Position numbers and translations under genes: made by a program
In this document: piece after piece, positions 46,880-60,916 of the stretch
Position numbering within the stretch: the first letter of the stretch is position 1
How the letters are laid out: every line of letters begins with the position of its first letter
The notes under the pieces: model-generated
What the model saw: the letters and a program-made list of their open reading frames with translations, nothing else
The model's database searches: none
What the model was told of the DNA's origin: nothing
Assembly: GCA_035222895.1 (NCBI GenBank)
Contig: JAVYIG010000633.1
Location: 372,001-436,000, forward strand
DNA length: 64,000 nt
Direction of reading: 5' to 3'
Source of the DNA: Strongylocentrotus droebachiensis
Taxonomy: Eukaryota > Echinodermata > Echinoidea > Camarodonta > Strongylocentrotidae

Positions 46880-49800
46880 CTGTAAAGAATTTTTTAAAAG
46901 ATGATGAAATTAAACAGATGAATATGATTGATACTTATATGAAGAACAAAGAAAAAGAGGTAAAATTGCCGCTGTGCCATTATGAGTGAAATTAGCGTAA
47001 AGAAAGTTCCATCCACAATATCGGACTACAGCACGACACTATGGTAAAAGTCCTCCAAAATCAATTGCAATTATGTTTTCTCATACTAGTAATTCCATCG
47101 GCATCATTGAGAGCTGAAGGTTGTCATTTTGGGTTGGACTAATTGAAAGCTTTAACACTTCTGTCCATCAAATAATCCCTTTACCTGATATCCTTGATAT
47201 GTGTGCAATGATATCAGATGGGGAGACATTTTAAGATTAATCATAACTACATTATTTTGACTCATTTTTCTTATGTCCATGTATTCGCTTTATGGAGTGG
47301 AAATTCCCCCTCTCTCTCTCTGTGTGTCTCTTTGTCTATCTTCCCCACCTTCTCTCTGCATACGACGGTGTAATCAACGATATTTTTTTCTGCTAACATT
47401 TGACATGTTCAAACTGAACCAATTCCAAGGTCGCCCACGCCGTCTTAATGTCCAAGTAGAATCTCAATTCCAATATTGAACAAGGGCTTGAGGAAAGTCA
47501 TCCTACTTGCGCAACTTCTTATACCAGTAAAACCCTCTATTTTAACATCTACTCCTGTTTCGAGGTAGCTTTCTCCATGCGGATGATGTTAAGCGCCTTG
47601 AGGCATTCTTTTAGTAGTCCGACTCGTGCGTTTTGGGGTTTGTGCCTAATAGGAAATACTGCACCGTTCTTGGGCGCGAGGGAGCGATCGCTAGCACCGG
47701 TGTGTGACATTCGAGATAACATGAAAAGCTTATAAAAGTCCGAATGTATGAAAGGGATGATGGTTAAAGGCAATATCCTCAGTAAAAATGCTCCATCTCT
47801 CTCTCTCTTTCTACCTTCACTTACTTTTTTCCCTTTTCTCCCCTTCATCCATTTTACAAAATGATGTGTCGATTGAGGTAACAGAGTGATGTAACAGCTC
47901 TGCTCATAAGTTGTACAGAACAAACAAAAAAATGTGCAGCCCCCTCCCCTTCCCCTATTACGTAAGATTAGGTTACTTAAAGCATTCTCATATTTTATTA
48001 CGAATAATCTACGTTTTTCCCAATTAGAGACAATTTCAAAGATACGTCTGCACATTCGCTGACCGGACATTTATCGGCTGATTCGAATTCACTAAATAGA
48101 CAAGAAAAATTATTTATATCTTGTTTGCGAAAGATGTGCAAAACTACAGAACAGCCTCCCCCTCAGGTCCCTCATTATGTGCGACACTTAAATCACCCCG
48201 GGAAAAGGCTGTATGCACATGACCCTAGGTAAATCAGGCAGTATGTTTCCCAGGCTCGCTGTCTATCGATCCAGCTACTGAAGATGTGCAAAGATGTATC
48301 TTGCCCGGTTCCAACATGCGACTCCTATGCTGCGTATCATTGGCAGTATAAACGTGAAAACGTGCCCAGCTAGTGCACTATACTGTTTTCCACATCCAAT
48401 GTTATCAATGTTTTTGTCTGATCGAGGTAGCCATCTTTGTTCATGCAATACTACGTGCAGTATTGTTGACACTTTATAAAATTAGCACGATGAAATATTG
48501 ACAATCACAAAGCCGTCGGTCCTCTAGTGTCTTACTTACCAGAATACACATGCTGTAACAGCAGTCAGGTAGGCCGAACTTTCAAACCATTAATATAAGT
48601 TTTGTAAGACAAATCACAAATTATATTTACTCCAGTTTCATGAAACACTATCTTGTAGATCCATTGATTTAACCATGGGCATCCATGGTTTAACTAACCT
48701 GTCTGTAAAGGTCCAGTCGACAATTTGTTGGTGTGAAATGGCTGAGCCGCCTAATGCTAAAATGGATTAGCATTTAATCAAAGTTTAATTTTCTACCCAC
48801 TTGGAATGCGTGCCCCCAGCGTGGGCGTCAACTTTACGATCAACGACACTTAGGACATCCAACATGTTAATTCAGAGCAATGAAATGCAGCATGTTTATA
48901 TTTTGTTTTAATATTAATTTAATAATAATCATCATTTTCAATAAAGAAATGAATAATATGCAACGTAGGAAAAGGCCCATGTCACTTTAAATCATTGGCT
49001 ACACAGGGCTGTTTACAGAGCAACAAATTCCCGTAGTTTTCACAGCCTATCAAAAAGGGCTTATTGAATGAATGTCAAAGTTGATAAATGAAGTAAGCAC
49101 ACTTTTCCACAACAAATTAGACTAAGCATTCAATAAAAACCTTGCGTTATGCTCATCCTTTCATGTACTCCTGTATTTTCATTCTACCAAAGTCTCCGAG
49201 GTAGTGTTTAGGCATTCACATTGAATAATCGTGGTATTAAGAATTCGCAGCAAAATTACAAATCATGTTATCCGACCAATTACATTAACGTTCAAGTAAC
49301 AAATAAAGTAGTGTCGTCTAATCCTGGATCATAAAAGTCCTTTAATCCTTGCCTCCCATTTTCTTCAGTCGCTTTCCCCTTAAAGACTGCCCCCAGCTAT
49401 AATCCTCTCGACATATAAGTGATTTACCCTTTCCAATTCGTTGACATCTATGTCAGCACTCTCGATGGGTAGTCGATATGAAGCAAATGGATTTCTAATA
49501 GAGGCGTATGACGATAAACGAGTAATACAGTGTATTCATATCGTAATATTTATCTTGTATTGGTAGAATGATACCCACTGATGGGTTGTCGCTTTTGCTC
49601 CGTCGTGGAATTTCTGGAAAGGTGTCTGAACATACATTTCCACTTTGGTTCAGGCACACATTACATGAATTGTCGTCATGAGAAACCTAAACTTATGGTG
49701 CGGTCTAAATGACTACACATAGGTGGAAGAAATATGTCTAGAGAAAAATAGAAAGAAAACTGTTACATACCAATCAAATCACTACACTAACGTTTAGATT

Positions 49801-51775
49801 TAGTATGGAAAAAGGGTCTGCTTTTCGGGAATGCCTTAATACAAAAAGCTGGCATCGCACTTCACAGGCCAATTTATTACTGCGCAAAGATAAACATAAT
49901 TTCCATTAATAAACAAAAATGTACGCCTACAGCATGACAACACTGGGTAAAAAGGAATGGAAATTAAAAAGAAGGCCTCTTCGAAAAGGGCAATAAAATT
50001 GGCACTCTGTCAACCTTTTTCTTGTTAGAGTCATTACAATGTTGCTTTCAGCGAGCATGGATGAAAATATTTTCGCAAAACCCTAATCCGCATTCAGAGC
50101 ATTTGGCGCCACCGTAGTTGTTGAGTATGTGCTAGTGGCGTTCTCAGAAAATCATCACGATTTATGAAAGTGCATCCTTTCTGCAATCCCTGTCAATTAG
50201 GTTATATAAATAACACATAGGATTAATTTGGCACCATTGGATGTATGGGTGTCTTTGAAGTTCGCCCGATATGAGTGCCAAATATAGCGCATATTCATTT
50301 TCTAAGACGTTATATTAGGTAAGACGTACCTACCTTAAGCACGGAAAATCTTCAGGCTATTCATTACTTTATGCGTGTGTGGGGAGGGATGAGTGCGAAT
50401 ATGCGCGTGAGTGTGCGTGTTTGTATGTATGTGTGTGTGTGTGTGTGTGTGATTTAGGTTAGATGGGTTGCTTGCAAAGTGTGCATTATTTGATTGTAAG
50501 ACTACAAACGTCACGACTGTGATCATTAGCGTCAACGTATTCAAAATAAGCATTTAAAATTCGCATCAAATTAATTGACTGATATTCATACATAAATATA
50601 TATAGTTATCCCAGAACTTGATACAATATTCCACATGTTGAACATTTAAAAACTTAAACTGACACAAAATCAGAACAAGGCATTGAATTCCAGTGATTAA
50701 ATTATGAAACAAAATGTTTGATATCACGGAAATAACAAACAGCCATTCATGTATAACAAACAGAAAAAACATATACATTGTTTATGTATATGAAGACTTA
50801 TTACCATTTTCGAAATACTAGAAAGCAAATTACGAACAAATAGGTAACAGCCAAATATCCGTCAAAACATCAACCGTCTACACCCTTATCATGTACGTTT
50901 ACGAACGTGCTTATGGCTATTACATGTACAAAACAACAAAATTGATTGATATGAACACCGAGCTATACGTCGCCGATATTGCTTTCTTCCTAATGGGTGT
51001 CACAGGTTCAATAGTTTTGTATGGGCAACCTATTTACGCCCAATTCATATGAACGTCGACCTGACCTCGATTTCAAAATCGCTAATACCTCATTACCCGA
51101 GCCCGGCAATGGTGGTATTGTATCAAGAATTTATAATGATTTTGCAGTCAATTCTATTAGTTCCAAGGGCAATTGCAAATATTTATATTTGAAAGCCGGG
51201 TAAATTGCAATACAACAGGACGATAATGGAATAAACGACAAGAAGCATGAAATGGAACCTAGGAATGCATTATTGCTTGTAATAGATTGAAATTAAAAAT
51301 AGGTGAAATCGTCACGACTAGGGAAGGCAGAAATATAGCCTGAGATTAATGGACTCAGACCAAAACAGAAGTGCATAATCATAAGTAAAACAAAATAATA
51401 GTCAGCACAATACTTGAGCTACATTTTTGTTTCATCATATGTGAATTTGTTTGATAGAGAAATGTTAGCAATGTGCTAAGGAACAGCAATGATTCCTTGC
51501 TTTTACTAAAATGCAACAGTAGTACATTAAGTGTTTCAAAAAAAAATTGTATTGTATTTCACGATATGTTATATCATTTAATGTGCCATTACAAGTACGA
51601 TTGATCACACTGTTGCTTTTGATTTCGTTCTGGCAAAATAAATAAGAAGATTCCTAAAATAAAAGAATTCAGATAGGCGTTCGTTTACTTTGATTATATG
51701 GAGCTGTTTTTGTACTGACATTTGATGTAGTTTCACCTCAGACTATGGACGTGTGTGTGTGTGTTTTGTGTTTTT
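46880..51775. other. No exon recognised; probable K2P intron 1
   Basis: A 173-codon minus-strand open frame at 47549-48070 is the longest here but matches no family I know and lacks an exon context. A (TG)n tract lies at 50427-50450. The rest looks like non-coding AT-rich DNA. Confidence 0.4.
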
Positions 51776-51967
51776 ACAGACGTGTGTCTGTAATTTAAAA
51801 AAAAAAAAAAAAAAAGGGTCAATCAGATACGATTATTTACGTCTGGGGACCGACCTTTAAACGTCACCATCCGAAAGACGTGACTCAGTTTCGAACCTGC
51901 GTCCTCGGCTGAATCAGTTTGTAACTTCCACTGCTAGCTGGATTACAGGCGCACGCCACAGACGTGT
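51776..51967 (-). mobile_element. SINE with perfect 10-bp target duplications
   Basis: A 172-bp insert (51786-51957) is flanked by identical ACAGACGTGT at 51776-51785 and 51958-51967. On the minus strand it starts GGCGTGCGCCTGTAATCCAG, which resembles the 5' domain of SRP (7SL) RNA, and has the B box GCAGGTTCGAAAC about 60 nt on. It then reads GGTCGGTCCCCAGACGTAAA and ends in a T19 run, a pol III terminator. Box spacing, terminator and target duplications together support a pol III retroposon. Confidence 0.75.
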
Positions 51968-52059
51968 TGAATGGAACTTCCTTTATCTAACATTTGGTTA
52001 ATGTTACGTCATCAAGAACCTTCAAACATTCAATAGGCCTATGGTTTAAATGAAATGGC

Positions 52060-52420
52060 TGGTACAGAAAGCTCGCGACGTGTTCCTAGAAAAGAAATCA
52101 CGCCGTGAATGTTAAGAGGACCCGTTGAAGAGGGACCACCCTTACACCAATAGATTAAATCCACCATTTAGAGACGAACCCATCCCCTCCGGTGAAAGTC
52201 GGTTCGTATTTCCCCGGTCCACGCCGCCCATCATGTCCCCGAGGTAAGCCGAGCCGAGGAGGGAACTTGAGACTCCGAAACGACTTGGAAATGATTCTCA
52301 ACACCGGCAATCAACACTCTCAAGGAGTGAGCTTCCAGCGTCGCAGTCTCCAATAGGTAGAGACAATTGTGTCATGGGGGATCCAGGAGATTCCCTTAAC
52401 CCCTAATTGGTATAGAGAGC
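52060..52420. other. GC-richer patch, unassigned
   Basis: It stands out from the AT-rich background, with GGTCCACGCCGCCCATC and GAG|GTAAGC, a donor-like site at 52242. On the minus strand a frame from about 52229 reads MMGGVDRGNTNRLSPEG. It could be a promoter or 5' exon, but nothing is recognised. Confidence 0.2.
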
Positions 52421-52920
52421 GTTTAACCAATCGTTGCCTATTCATTAAGGTAGGAGTCTCTATCCGTTTATAGCAACTATCTCCGCATGTCAAGATTTTT
52501 TTAGAAATTTACCATATGAGGAGTTTTCAGGCTTCGTAGAGGGTATATTGCCCATGTACTTTCAAAGGACAAAACTACTATGTATAAGATAAATATCGCG
52601 ATGAAATAAATGAATTTGCAAGAGGTATAGTCTTTCTTATTACAATTCCAGGATAAGACAAATATTAGCATGATCAAGGTTGAAATCACGGCGAGGTGGC
52701 GCTGCTCGCCTTAATAGGATCCATCAGTAATCCCTCTCCCCTAATCAGATTTCACCCTGCAATACCCCCTCTTTTATGTCCTTACTGGTCCATATAAACC
52801 TGATATGGCAAGGAAAACAACTTCTCAGAGTCAATTATATTCGATAACTCTAACCACCGCTCTCTTGCATTACATTTGACGTCCCATTTGCATCAATTTG
52901 TATTCTTACTTGAAACACAT

Positions 52921-53032
52921 GTATGCTCACACACACAACCACACACACCCTGACTCTGACACGCGTGTGCGCACACACACACACACACGCACCCATATAC
53001 ACACTCACACACCCACACACGCGCGCGCATAT
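52921..53032. repeat. (CA)n-rich tract
   Basis: Irregular CA/CG dinucleotide repeats with short interruptions. Confidence 0.9.
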
Positions 53033-56000
53033 ATTCTGTTGAATAACGATTAAAGTTAGTAGGAAAAAAATCTTTAGTCTACAATAGAGAACCGTTGTAT
53101 TTAAATGAGTGCTTATTTTTCTGGCCTACATATACCGAGGAATGACCTCTTTTACCATTCGTATTTTCATACAGCTTTTTATTTAATGAGATAATTGTTT
53201 GTTATATGTAGATCATTCTGGATAAACAATTATTGATGAACATGACGCCATTTCTCATGCCCTCACACAACTTGCATTGAACAGTTGGAATGTGAAATGG
53301 GGAACAATGGTTGGACTCAACGATAACAAATCAAAACAAATCATGGATGTTTACGCTTCGAAGAAATCCAGCCATTATAAGATATACTATTGGCAAGCTA
53401 AGCATTCTATAAGAAGTAAACATGTTTGCGAGAGGCTTACAGAGTTGGTGTGATATTATTTGTATCTTCTTTATTTTGGTATTTCTTCTTGTTGTTGCAA
53501 TGAATGATGTGAATCACTAGAGCATTGGCAAACTTCAGTAAACAAGAAGCTCCAAAAGAAAAGAAAAACAAAATATATATAAGTCGGAAATCAACTCTCG
53601 ACCCACTGATTACATCATACAGAACTTAAAATAGGTCTAAGTATACACATATGGCAAATGAAAAGGCATCGTTAATACATGTATTGTATTTTTATTGTAT
53701 TTTTTTATAGACTAGTGGGTAATGTACAATGAAATAAAATAGTCTTAAATCCTGGATATAAATGATTTAGGCATGGTCAAAATAAAAAAACATAACTGAC
53801 ACTGTTTTAGGCATCAAGATAATGACAAACTCTAACGTGGTGGAAACAATAATCATTTTCATCGGTGCATATTATTGGTGTTATGTTGACCCGTATGAGC
53901 AATAACGCGTACACGGTTTAATCGGAGATGAAAAAAAAACACTCGCAAAGCATCCTGAGCAAAATGACGGAACAAATCGCACTTTGGGGGAAATGGGGAT
54001 ATATTTAGACTCATCCATCCAGATATTTGCAATTTCGGTGAGTGATCTTATCCTTCTTTCTCGATTCTCTCCCTATATTTGAACAGTTAAGGGACGCCTT
54101 TTACCTTTAACGCTAGCATGAGGTAATCGTTCAAAATGGTCCGAGCAGAATATTCATTTTTCCTCATCAGGATGATTATCAACGGAATTATGGCTGACTC
54201 TTATGTCAAGTCTCAGCATATATCTTAATAAACTTGTAGAACGATTTCTTATAATTATAAAACAAAAAATTGTGGGTATAGAGAAGTGTTAAAAAAAATA
54301 CTAGAAATTGAAAGTGGAAAACAAAGTGAACCAGTGATTTGACCATCGATCAACTCATAATAATCACAAAAAGCTCTTTTAACCACTAAAAGGTCAAACC
54401 TACCATCTGTTATAAGTCACAAGTTTCTTCCTCCGCCCACAGAATATTAATGTGTGCATGAATATAAAGTATATCGATTGACATCATCACTAGTTTAATA
54501 TCCATGATGCTATTCTCATAGTAATTTAGAAATGAATGTGGAATTTTTATTTTGAGCATTAACTATGCACCGCAACTGGGACCAAATTGGTTGGGAGTGA
54601 TAGTATACCAGCGCCATTGGTCTGTGGCCGACGCATACACATTTCCGGCGTGCAAATAATTTCCTTAATTGCAGTGCAGACCACACCTGGCTAGCTAAAA
54701 TTATTCTGCAATGGGTACCGAAAGACCTCTGCTATCGTGCCAGACGGTCATATGGTGCGCTAAATAAATACCGACCTATACCATGTCTTACAGCCATGTT
54801 AAAATTTGGAAGAAAATATGCCCTACAATTCTGAATAGTCATATTAATAATGTTTGATTCTGTGTTTTCCAATATAATAACAAGGTGGCTACATTATCTA
54901 AAGCAAATAGAATATACATGTAGCGATAGAAATATAGTTCGGTTGTTTACAAACCGGTGCCGTTGAGAAGAAAAAAAAAATGACTTTGCTAATAATGCGC
55001 AATTCTGAAATTTCTCCAATATACATGTATATAAAGATATTACATGTTTATACGCTAATCCTGCATTGAATATGCTTCAATCATCAGACTTGAAACAGTA
55101 ACATCTACCATTCAATGTTGTCTTACAGCGCAGTATGCTAACATACATGTTACCCTAACGACTGAAGATCATCAGCAATTGGAAGATGATGGTTATAACA
55201 TGGAGCGTGATAGTGAATAGCTTAAATTCGCTATAAAAAAAGCAATGATTTGAAGGTGAATGGCAAGAGAGAATGCATTCTTGTAGTATAATGTATACAC
55301 AAACACACACATATGTATACGTACATACAAACATATATATGTGTGTGTTTGGTTTATCAAAGTAAGTTACAGAAATACTCTGTTCATCTTTCCCTCCTTC
55401 CTACTTTCTCACTCTTTCATACACCACGAAATCAAAGACGAATGAAACAAGTAAAAAATATTTTAAACAAACAAAAATTAGATATTAAACATGACTCGCA
55501 GTATATCGCGTCCCTCTCTCCTCTCATTGCCTGTCAGAGTTTTCCGCCCCTCAGCACTTACTGTTAGATATTCAGATTATCCGAGAGTAAGACTTTCTCC
55601 ATTAATGCATAGGATCACTACCCCAAGAGAGAGAAGAGGCCCTAAAACTATTAGCGATTCCCAGTAGATGGTGTATACGGGCTCTTAAAGTATGTCAAGC
55701 GGGTCTCTGGCCTCATTTTTTGTCTCAGCTGTGTTAAATTGATCCAATTGGTTTCCTATCATAGCCTACAATAATCCAGTCAATTCGCAGTCAGGAGTGA
55801 GAAAGCTCCATTGAATTTGAATCCCTTTTAATGCATGCTTTCATTACCATCCCCCACACTTTGTGTACAAGTTGTAATTACAATTCGAAGGTCGTTCCCA
55901 ATGAGCATCGGGATTCTACCCGGTTGCTACCATGCAACAAAAATACATCAACATGAACAAACTTGCTCACGGCGAAACTAAACCAACAAATGCAATTATT

Positions 56001-59000
56001 GGTAAAAATACATCTGGCCTTGGCTTTGATTATGAAAGTAATGCAATGTGAAAGTTGCTTTCCATTATTCGCATGTATTTTTGTACCCTTTACAATATGT
56101 TGGAAAATGGCGCCTAAAGACATCGCCGATGTATTAAACGCTATATAAAAGCGTAATATCATTCTATTATTTGTAACAGAATTATTACACTTGTGGATAT
56201 CATCGAATCCAAACAAAGATAGGTTTGATCAAAATGAAAAAGGAATGTTGACATCCAATATCTAAACCTAAGAAATATTCAAAGCTCGATTTAAAAAAAA
56301 TGAAGGGCAATCCACATTTTCTTATCAGTGTTAGTACTAGGTAATAGTTGTACGAGGTTGCCATAATATCTCAACCATTTTGATGACTTTCCCAAGTTCT
56401 GCTCCACTGAGAAGTGTGTTTGTTGGTCATGCAATGGAAGGGTGTAACAATGTTCTTTTTTAAATATGCCAATTACCAAATTTATTTAGTAAAAGATGAC
56501 CTAGTTTATCAAGATAATAAAATGGAGCAACGTAGCGTGTGTGGCACCAACCCACTTTGGAGTTGCGCGTTTTAAATGAATTTTACTTTTATAAACCTAT
56601 AAATTCGAAAAAGTATGTCAGGGGTAAATATTGGATTTTGTAGTTCTTGAATAGAAATAATCATTCGTCACCCTTTAGGAGGATCGAGCTGCTGACCCGT
56701 GAAATGTATGCTTCCTATATTGCTGCCAGCCTGGCCTTAACATAATTATGAACGGCCTCGTTGGTTATATAGAAACTGTTGGAGCATCCATTAGATTTAT
56801 CCTTCCCTCAATATTATTTTGCAGGGTGACCGCCACTGTAAATTTGATTTTGGAATAGAGGTGGGATAGAGAGCGGAAGGAAATGACACAGAATGAGTGA
56901 CCGATGATGATTCAATTTTAGGGATAAGCGGTGCTGTGACCGAGGTATATTCGAAGATGATTTGGAAGGTTGTTTTGCCAAATTACGTGTGTTGTAATAT
57001 ACAGATTTGAAAAAAGATTGATACAAATTGAAATGTTTACATATAACAAATTTGAAGATATAATGATAAGTCTACAGTTAAGAATATTAGAAATAAATTT
57101 CAGTTCAAACTTTGTTTGTATATCGGCGGTGTTATTTTAAACGAACCTATATAAAGTTTAAAAGACAAACGTAAATGTCCACAAGCTTGCGAATCATATT
57201 TAAATAGTTTAATATTAAACAAAACTCAAGTGGTGTTCAAAGATAGAAATTGTTTTCCTTCATGTCTGATTAAAATTTCGTTATCTTGGTGATTTTGCCT
57301 TTTCATTGGCTTTTCAAAAAAAGAAGGAAATACGCGTGAGGGATCAAATTCGAAACTACACATAAATGAGATAGGACAATCACTGATTTGATTGAATAAA
57401 GACCATATGCCTAAGAGCAAATTTTACATTGATACATCTTTTATACACATTTGATATATAAATGATAACCCTGTAACTCTTGGGCGCTAATCAAAGAATA
57501 TAGAATTGCTATTCTCTGTCTTAAATTTGCCTATTTTGGTGTAGACGAAAGCATTCAGGGGTGCTCACAGCTGTCCTCACGAACACGTGCATTTACATAC
57601 ACTGCCGCCTCCGTCAGTCAAGTAACAACAAACATGCAACACCCGCAGAGACACACTTCTTAAGCGGTATCTAAATGCATTCAATAGTAACTAGCCCTAA
57701 GTAAATAACAAAAGGTCACGACACGTCTGCGTATTTAGAGTACGGCCGCGAAAATAGTAATTCGTGGGTACTTTTTTTTAATTTATAGGATGTGTGATAT
57801 CTACTGGAACATCGTGACGATTCTGTCAATGTCATGCACATATTGGGATACCGATTACGGTTGCATAAAATTAAATCGTAAAGAATCTCATCCAACATTC
57901 TTTGTGTCAACATACGCCCACGCTTAAAAGAGTGAACAAATCTGGAATGCTAATTTTATAAGCAAGGCAAACAAACATACTGTCTGTTTGAAACCAGAAG
58001 GGCTTTAACTTAGTTTAAATTGATACGAGCTAGTTTCTAATTCCAAACAGATTTATGTAGCCGATATGCAAATGCGCCAATAATTTGGATAAAATGGATA
58101 CGTTTTAATGCATCTTTCGGTATGCACGCCAAGGGTAAAATACATTATTTGGCTTTAGACTATGTCTTCTTGCTTCAGACGACTCCCTTATCTTATCCGT
58201 ATGCGCATCGTGTGTCCGTTCTTGACGTAAATGTAATTCGGTTACTTTCGACTGCATTTGAGTTTGAATCAATTATTGATGGCATTCATCAGCAGTCATG
58301 GCCAAAAAAAACATTTGATCTCTTGTTATTTTCATACGGCAAGGGCTTCGGCGCCGGGCGCCAGGCAGCGGTGAACCCGAGGTCTTCGCGTGAAGGGACA
58401 GGAAACAGGCGCCTTGTTGCCACTTCATTCACGTCTGAACGCGCAATTCCATTTGCGAATTTCACTAATGGTTTGTTATTCCCTCTGTACCTGATTGAAT
58501 GTTTCGGGTTTGCCTTTCCACTCATCCAGAAGTAATTCAGGTAGATGGGATGCAATCGATGCTTTGAATTATTAAAAAACATTTCCTTTGGGATGATTAC
58601 TATCTCATTCCCATGTTATGAAAGCGAGACCGGAGAAAGCAAACAATGTTTATCCAAATGTTTAGACTTCAACCTTTCACTGAATTTCTTTCAACCGTCA
58701 TGCTAAAGGTATTTTATCTTTTGATTCTAGACACAAATCAAAATATGACGTTGGTGCATTCATTCTGATGAACAAAAAATGTCATATACCGCAATAGATG
58801 AATGAGTACTAGTGCTTGCACTTAAACTGATTAAATTTGGGTTCGGCTTTAACATTTGACTTGACCAAATATGTGATGAGGTGAGTTGACGTAACTACAA
58901 CATTAGCGACTCTGAAAATAAAGATAAGTTAATATGAAACAATATAGGGCGAAAAGAAAACCCATCACATTTCGGGTCACATCTCCATCACGCCCATTAA

Positions 59001-60706
59001 ATCCTTAGCTCTAAAAATTTATGATGGCAATGTTCATTTTATAAGAAAGAGGATGCTTTCCTTCTTTTTTTTCACAGAATACCAACTAAAAAATGTCAAT
59101 GCAATCCTACACAGTCCAGACAAAAAATGTTATCGTCTTTTCTTCGAAAGAAAATTAGTCAAATATAAAGAAAAGGAGAGAAGAAGCAAAAATGATTGGC
59201 TTGGTAAGGTAAGAAGCACATGCAAAGTGGTCGTTGGTGGTAGGAATTTAAAGGTAGCGTGTACTAAAAGTACATATCCCTTTATATGATCCTCGAGTCC
59301 TACCGCAAATGAGCATGGAACCCATGTCATGAAAACCTCTCCTTAACATTCGGTTACATTAGTTCGTTCATGTTAAACCTTCATACTGGATAAGATTGAC
59401 AAGTTGAATGATTTTCTGAGCTACAGTGGAAAATAATTTCGACAAAAAATCAACCAAATGCCATTTCAATATCCTTGTCCGTCAACTTTGATCCGAATAC
59501 GATTTTACGCGATACACAAACTAATAGTTGTAATAGGAATGTTTTGAGGAAAGTGACAGAGTGTTAGAAGATGGGAAAGTCAGAAGAATTCTGTATTGAT
59601 TACTATTAAAGGTATACATTATATCAGGTATACGGCAAAGACCGTATGCAATGAGCATAATATGTTAAATTAAAAGCAGAGAAGGTAGTGAGTCCTATCG
59701 TTATGCCTGTATCCACATACATTTGAACATCTCTTTAAAACGAGAAATGAGGCTGATGAATTAAAGCTGACAAATATCTAAACTCGAAATCAGAACTTTA
59801 ATTTATACTGCTGTAAGCAAATACTAAAACAACAAATGCCGGAACTACAAGCGTTCACTCTGCTTCCTGGAAAAAGGCCGAAAATAGCATGTTTTGCCAG
59901 ACGAAACTTTCCATTCCTGCTCTCAAGGGAAAGCAATGGGCTAAAATATAAAATATTTCTCATGCAAACATCACGATGAAAATTATATGGTCTCACTTGG
60001 GCCTCCATTTCTTTATTTATCTTCTTGTAGGTTAATCCTCGAGAATCTCCATTTTGCTAATCTTTTCATAATTTTTTTTCCTATATAGTCACATTCTTGA
60101 AAATCAACTGTTTTTTAATTATGCTTTCTTTGTGACGGCTGTTCATCTAACTCATACAAACAAGTACTTGAAATACGCGTGCTGAAATTCCATTATACGA
60201 TACAATTGTTGCATGATGAGTACTTGAGCAGTGCATAGCTTCCACGGTAATCATTTCACCATAACGCGGGGATATCCCTTTCTAATTATTTTGAGAAGAT
60301 TGAAGTGCGGTATTATTTCGTAGCTTATCCGTTTCACCTTGATGGAGTTCTCGATGCCTGTGTCTTTTCTCAAGATCTCCCCTGTCTCGATCAGACCAAA
60401 TGCTGCCATGTTGGTAAACAAGCGTATCATGTGACAGCAATTTCCCGCCAAATCTCTGGTGGTCTTCCATCCAGCACAGCCCTTGATTTTTTTCACTTGG
60501 ACATGCGTTTATGAAATCTCGCCTACATAAGTAACGGTAATGGATTAAATTAGGAAAATGCGGTACAGAATTGAAAAAACTGAATTCGTAGAAGACATTG
60601 TATTAAATAAACGCACAATCTGAAAGCACACTTTTTATTCCTGCGGGAACTTCATTATCATATCTCTTGTCTACTGTAAGTAAAACACATTAGGGATTTG
60701 CATTTG
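53033..60706. other. No gene recognised
   Basis: Several open frames under 140 codons exist (the longest, 58122-58535 +, 137 codons, lies in a GC-richer patch with GGCGCCGGGCGCC). None resembles a known family or has paired splice sites that I could identify. Mostly AT-rich non-coding DNA. Confidence 0.4.
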
Positions 60707-60916
60707 TGGAATAATCAGATAGAAATTGAGTTATCCAAACGATGGAATCATGAATTTATGCTAACGTGTGGACAATACGGTTGTAAAATTGTGCAGGTAC
60801 ATTTCTTCATTTGGAATAATCAGATAGAAATTGAGTTATCCAAACGATGGAATCATGAATTTATGCTAACGTGTGGACAATACGGTTGTAAAATTGTGCA
60901 GGTACATTTCTTCATT
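60707..60916. repeat. Exact 105-bp tandem duplication
   Basis: 60707-60811 and 60812-60916 appear identical (TGGAATAATCAGATAGAAAT through GGTACATTTCTTCATT). Because 105 is a multiple of three, the frame through it repeats a 35-residue peptide, but there is no sign that it is coding. Confidence 0.93.

Noticed and set aside
47549-48070. 173-codon minus-strand frame upstream of the K2P exon
   Set aside because: No recognisable domain, no splice-site context, and low-complexity Lys/Arg stretches. A chance frame in the presumed intron is more likely.
51935-51960. Alu-like string GATTACAGGCGCACGCCAC suggesting human contamination
   Set aside because: The flanking sequence does not continue as Alu, and the insert has its own target duplications in non-human DNA. 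The likeness is better explained by a 7SL-like SINE head.
58122-58535. 137-codon plus-strand frame with a GC-rich stretch
   Set aside because: No known domain and no splice partners; open frames exist on both strands here, which suggests composition rather than coding.
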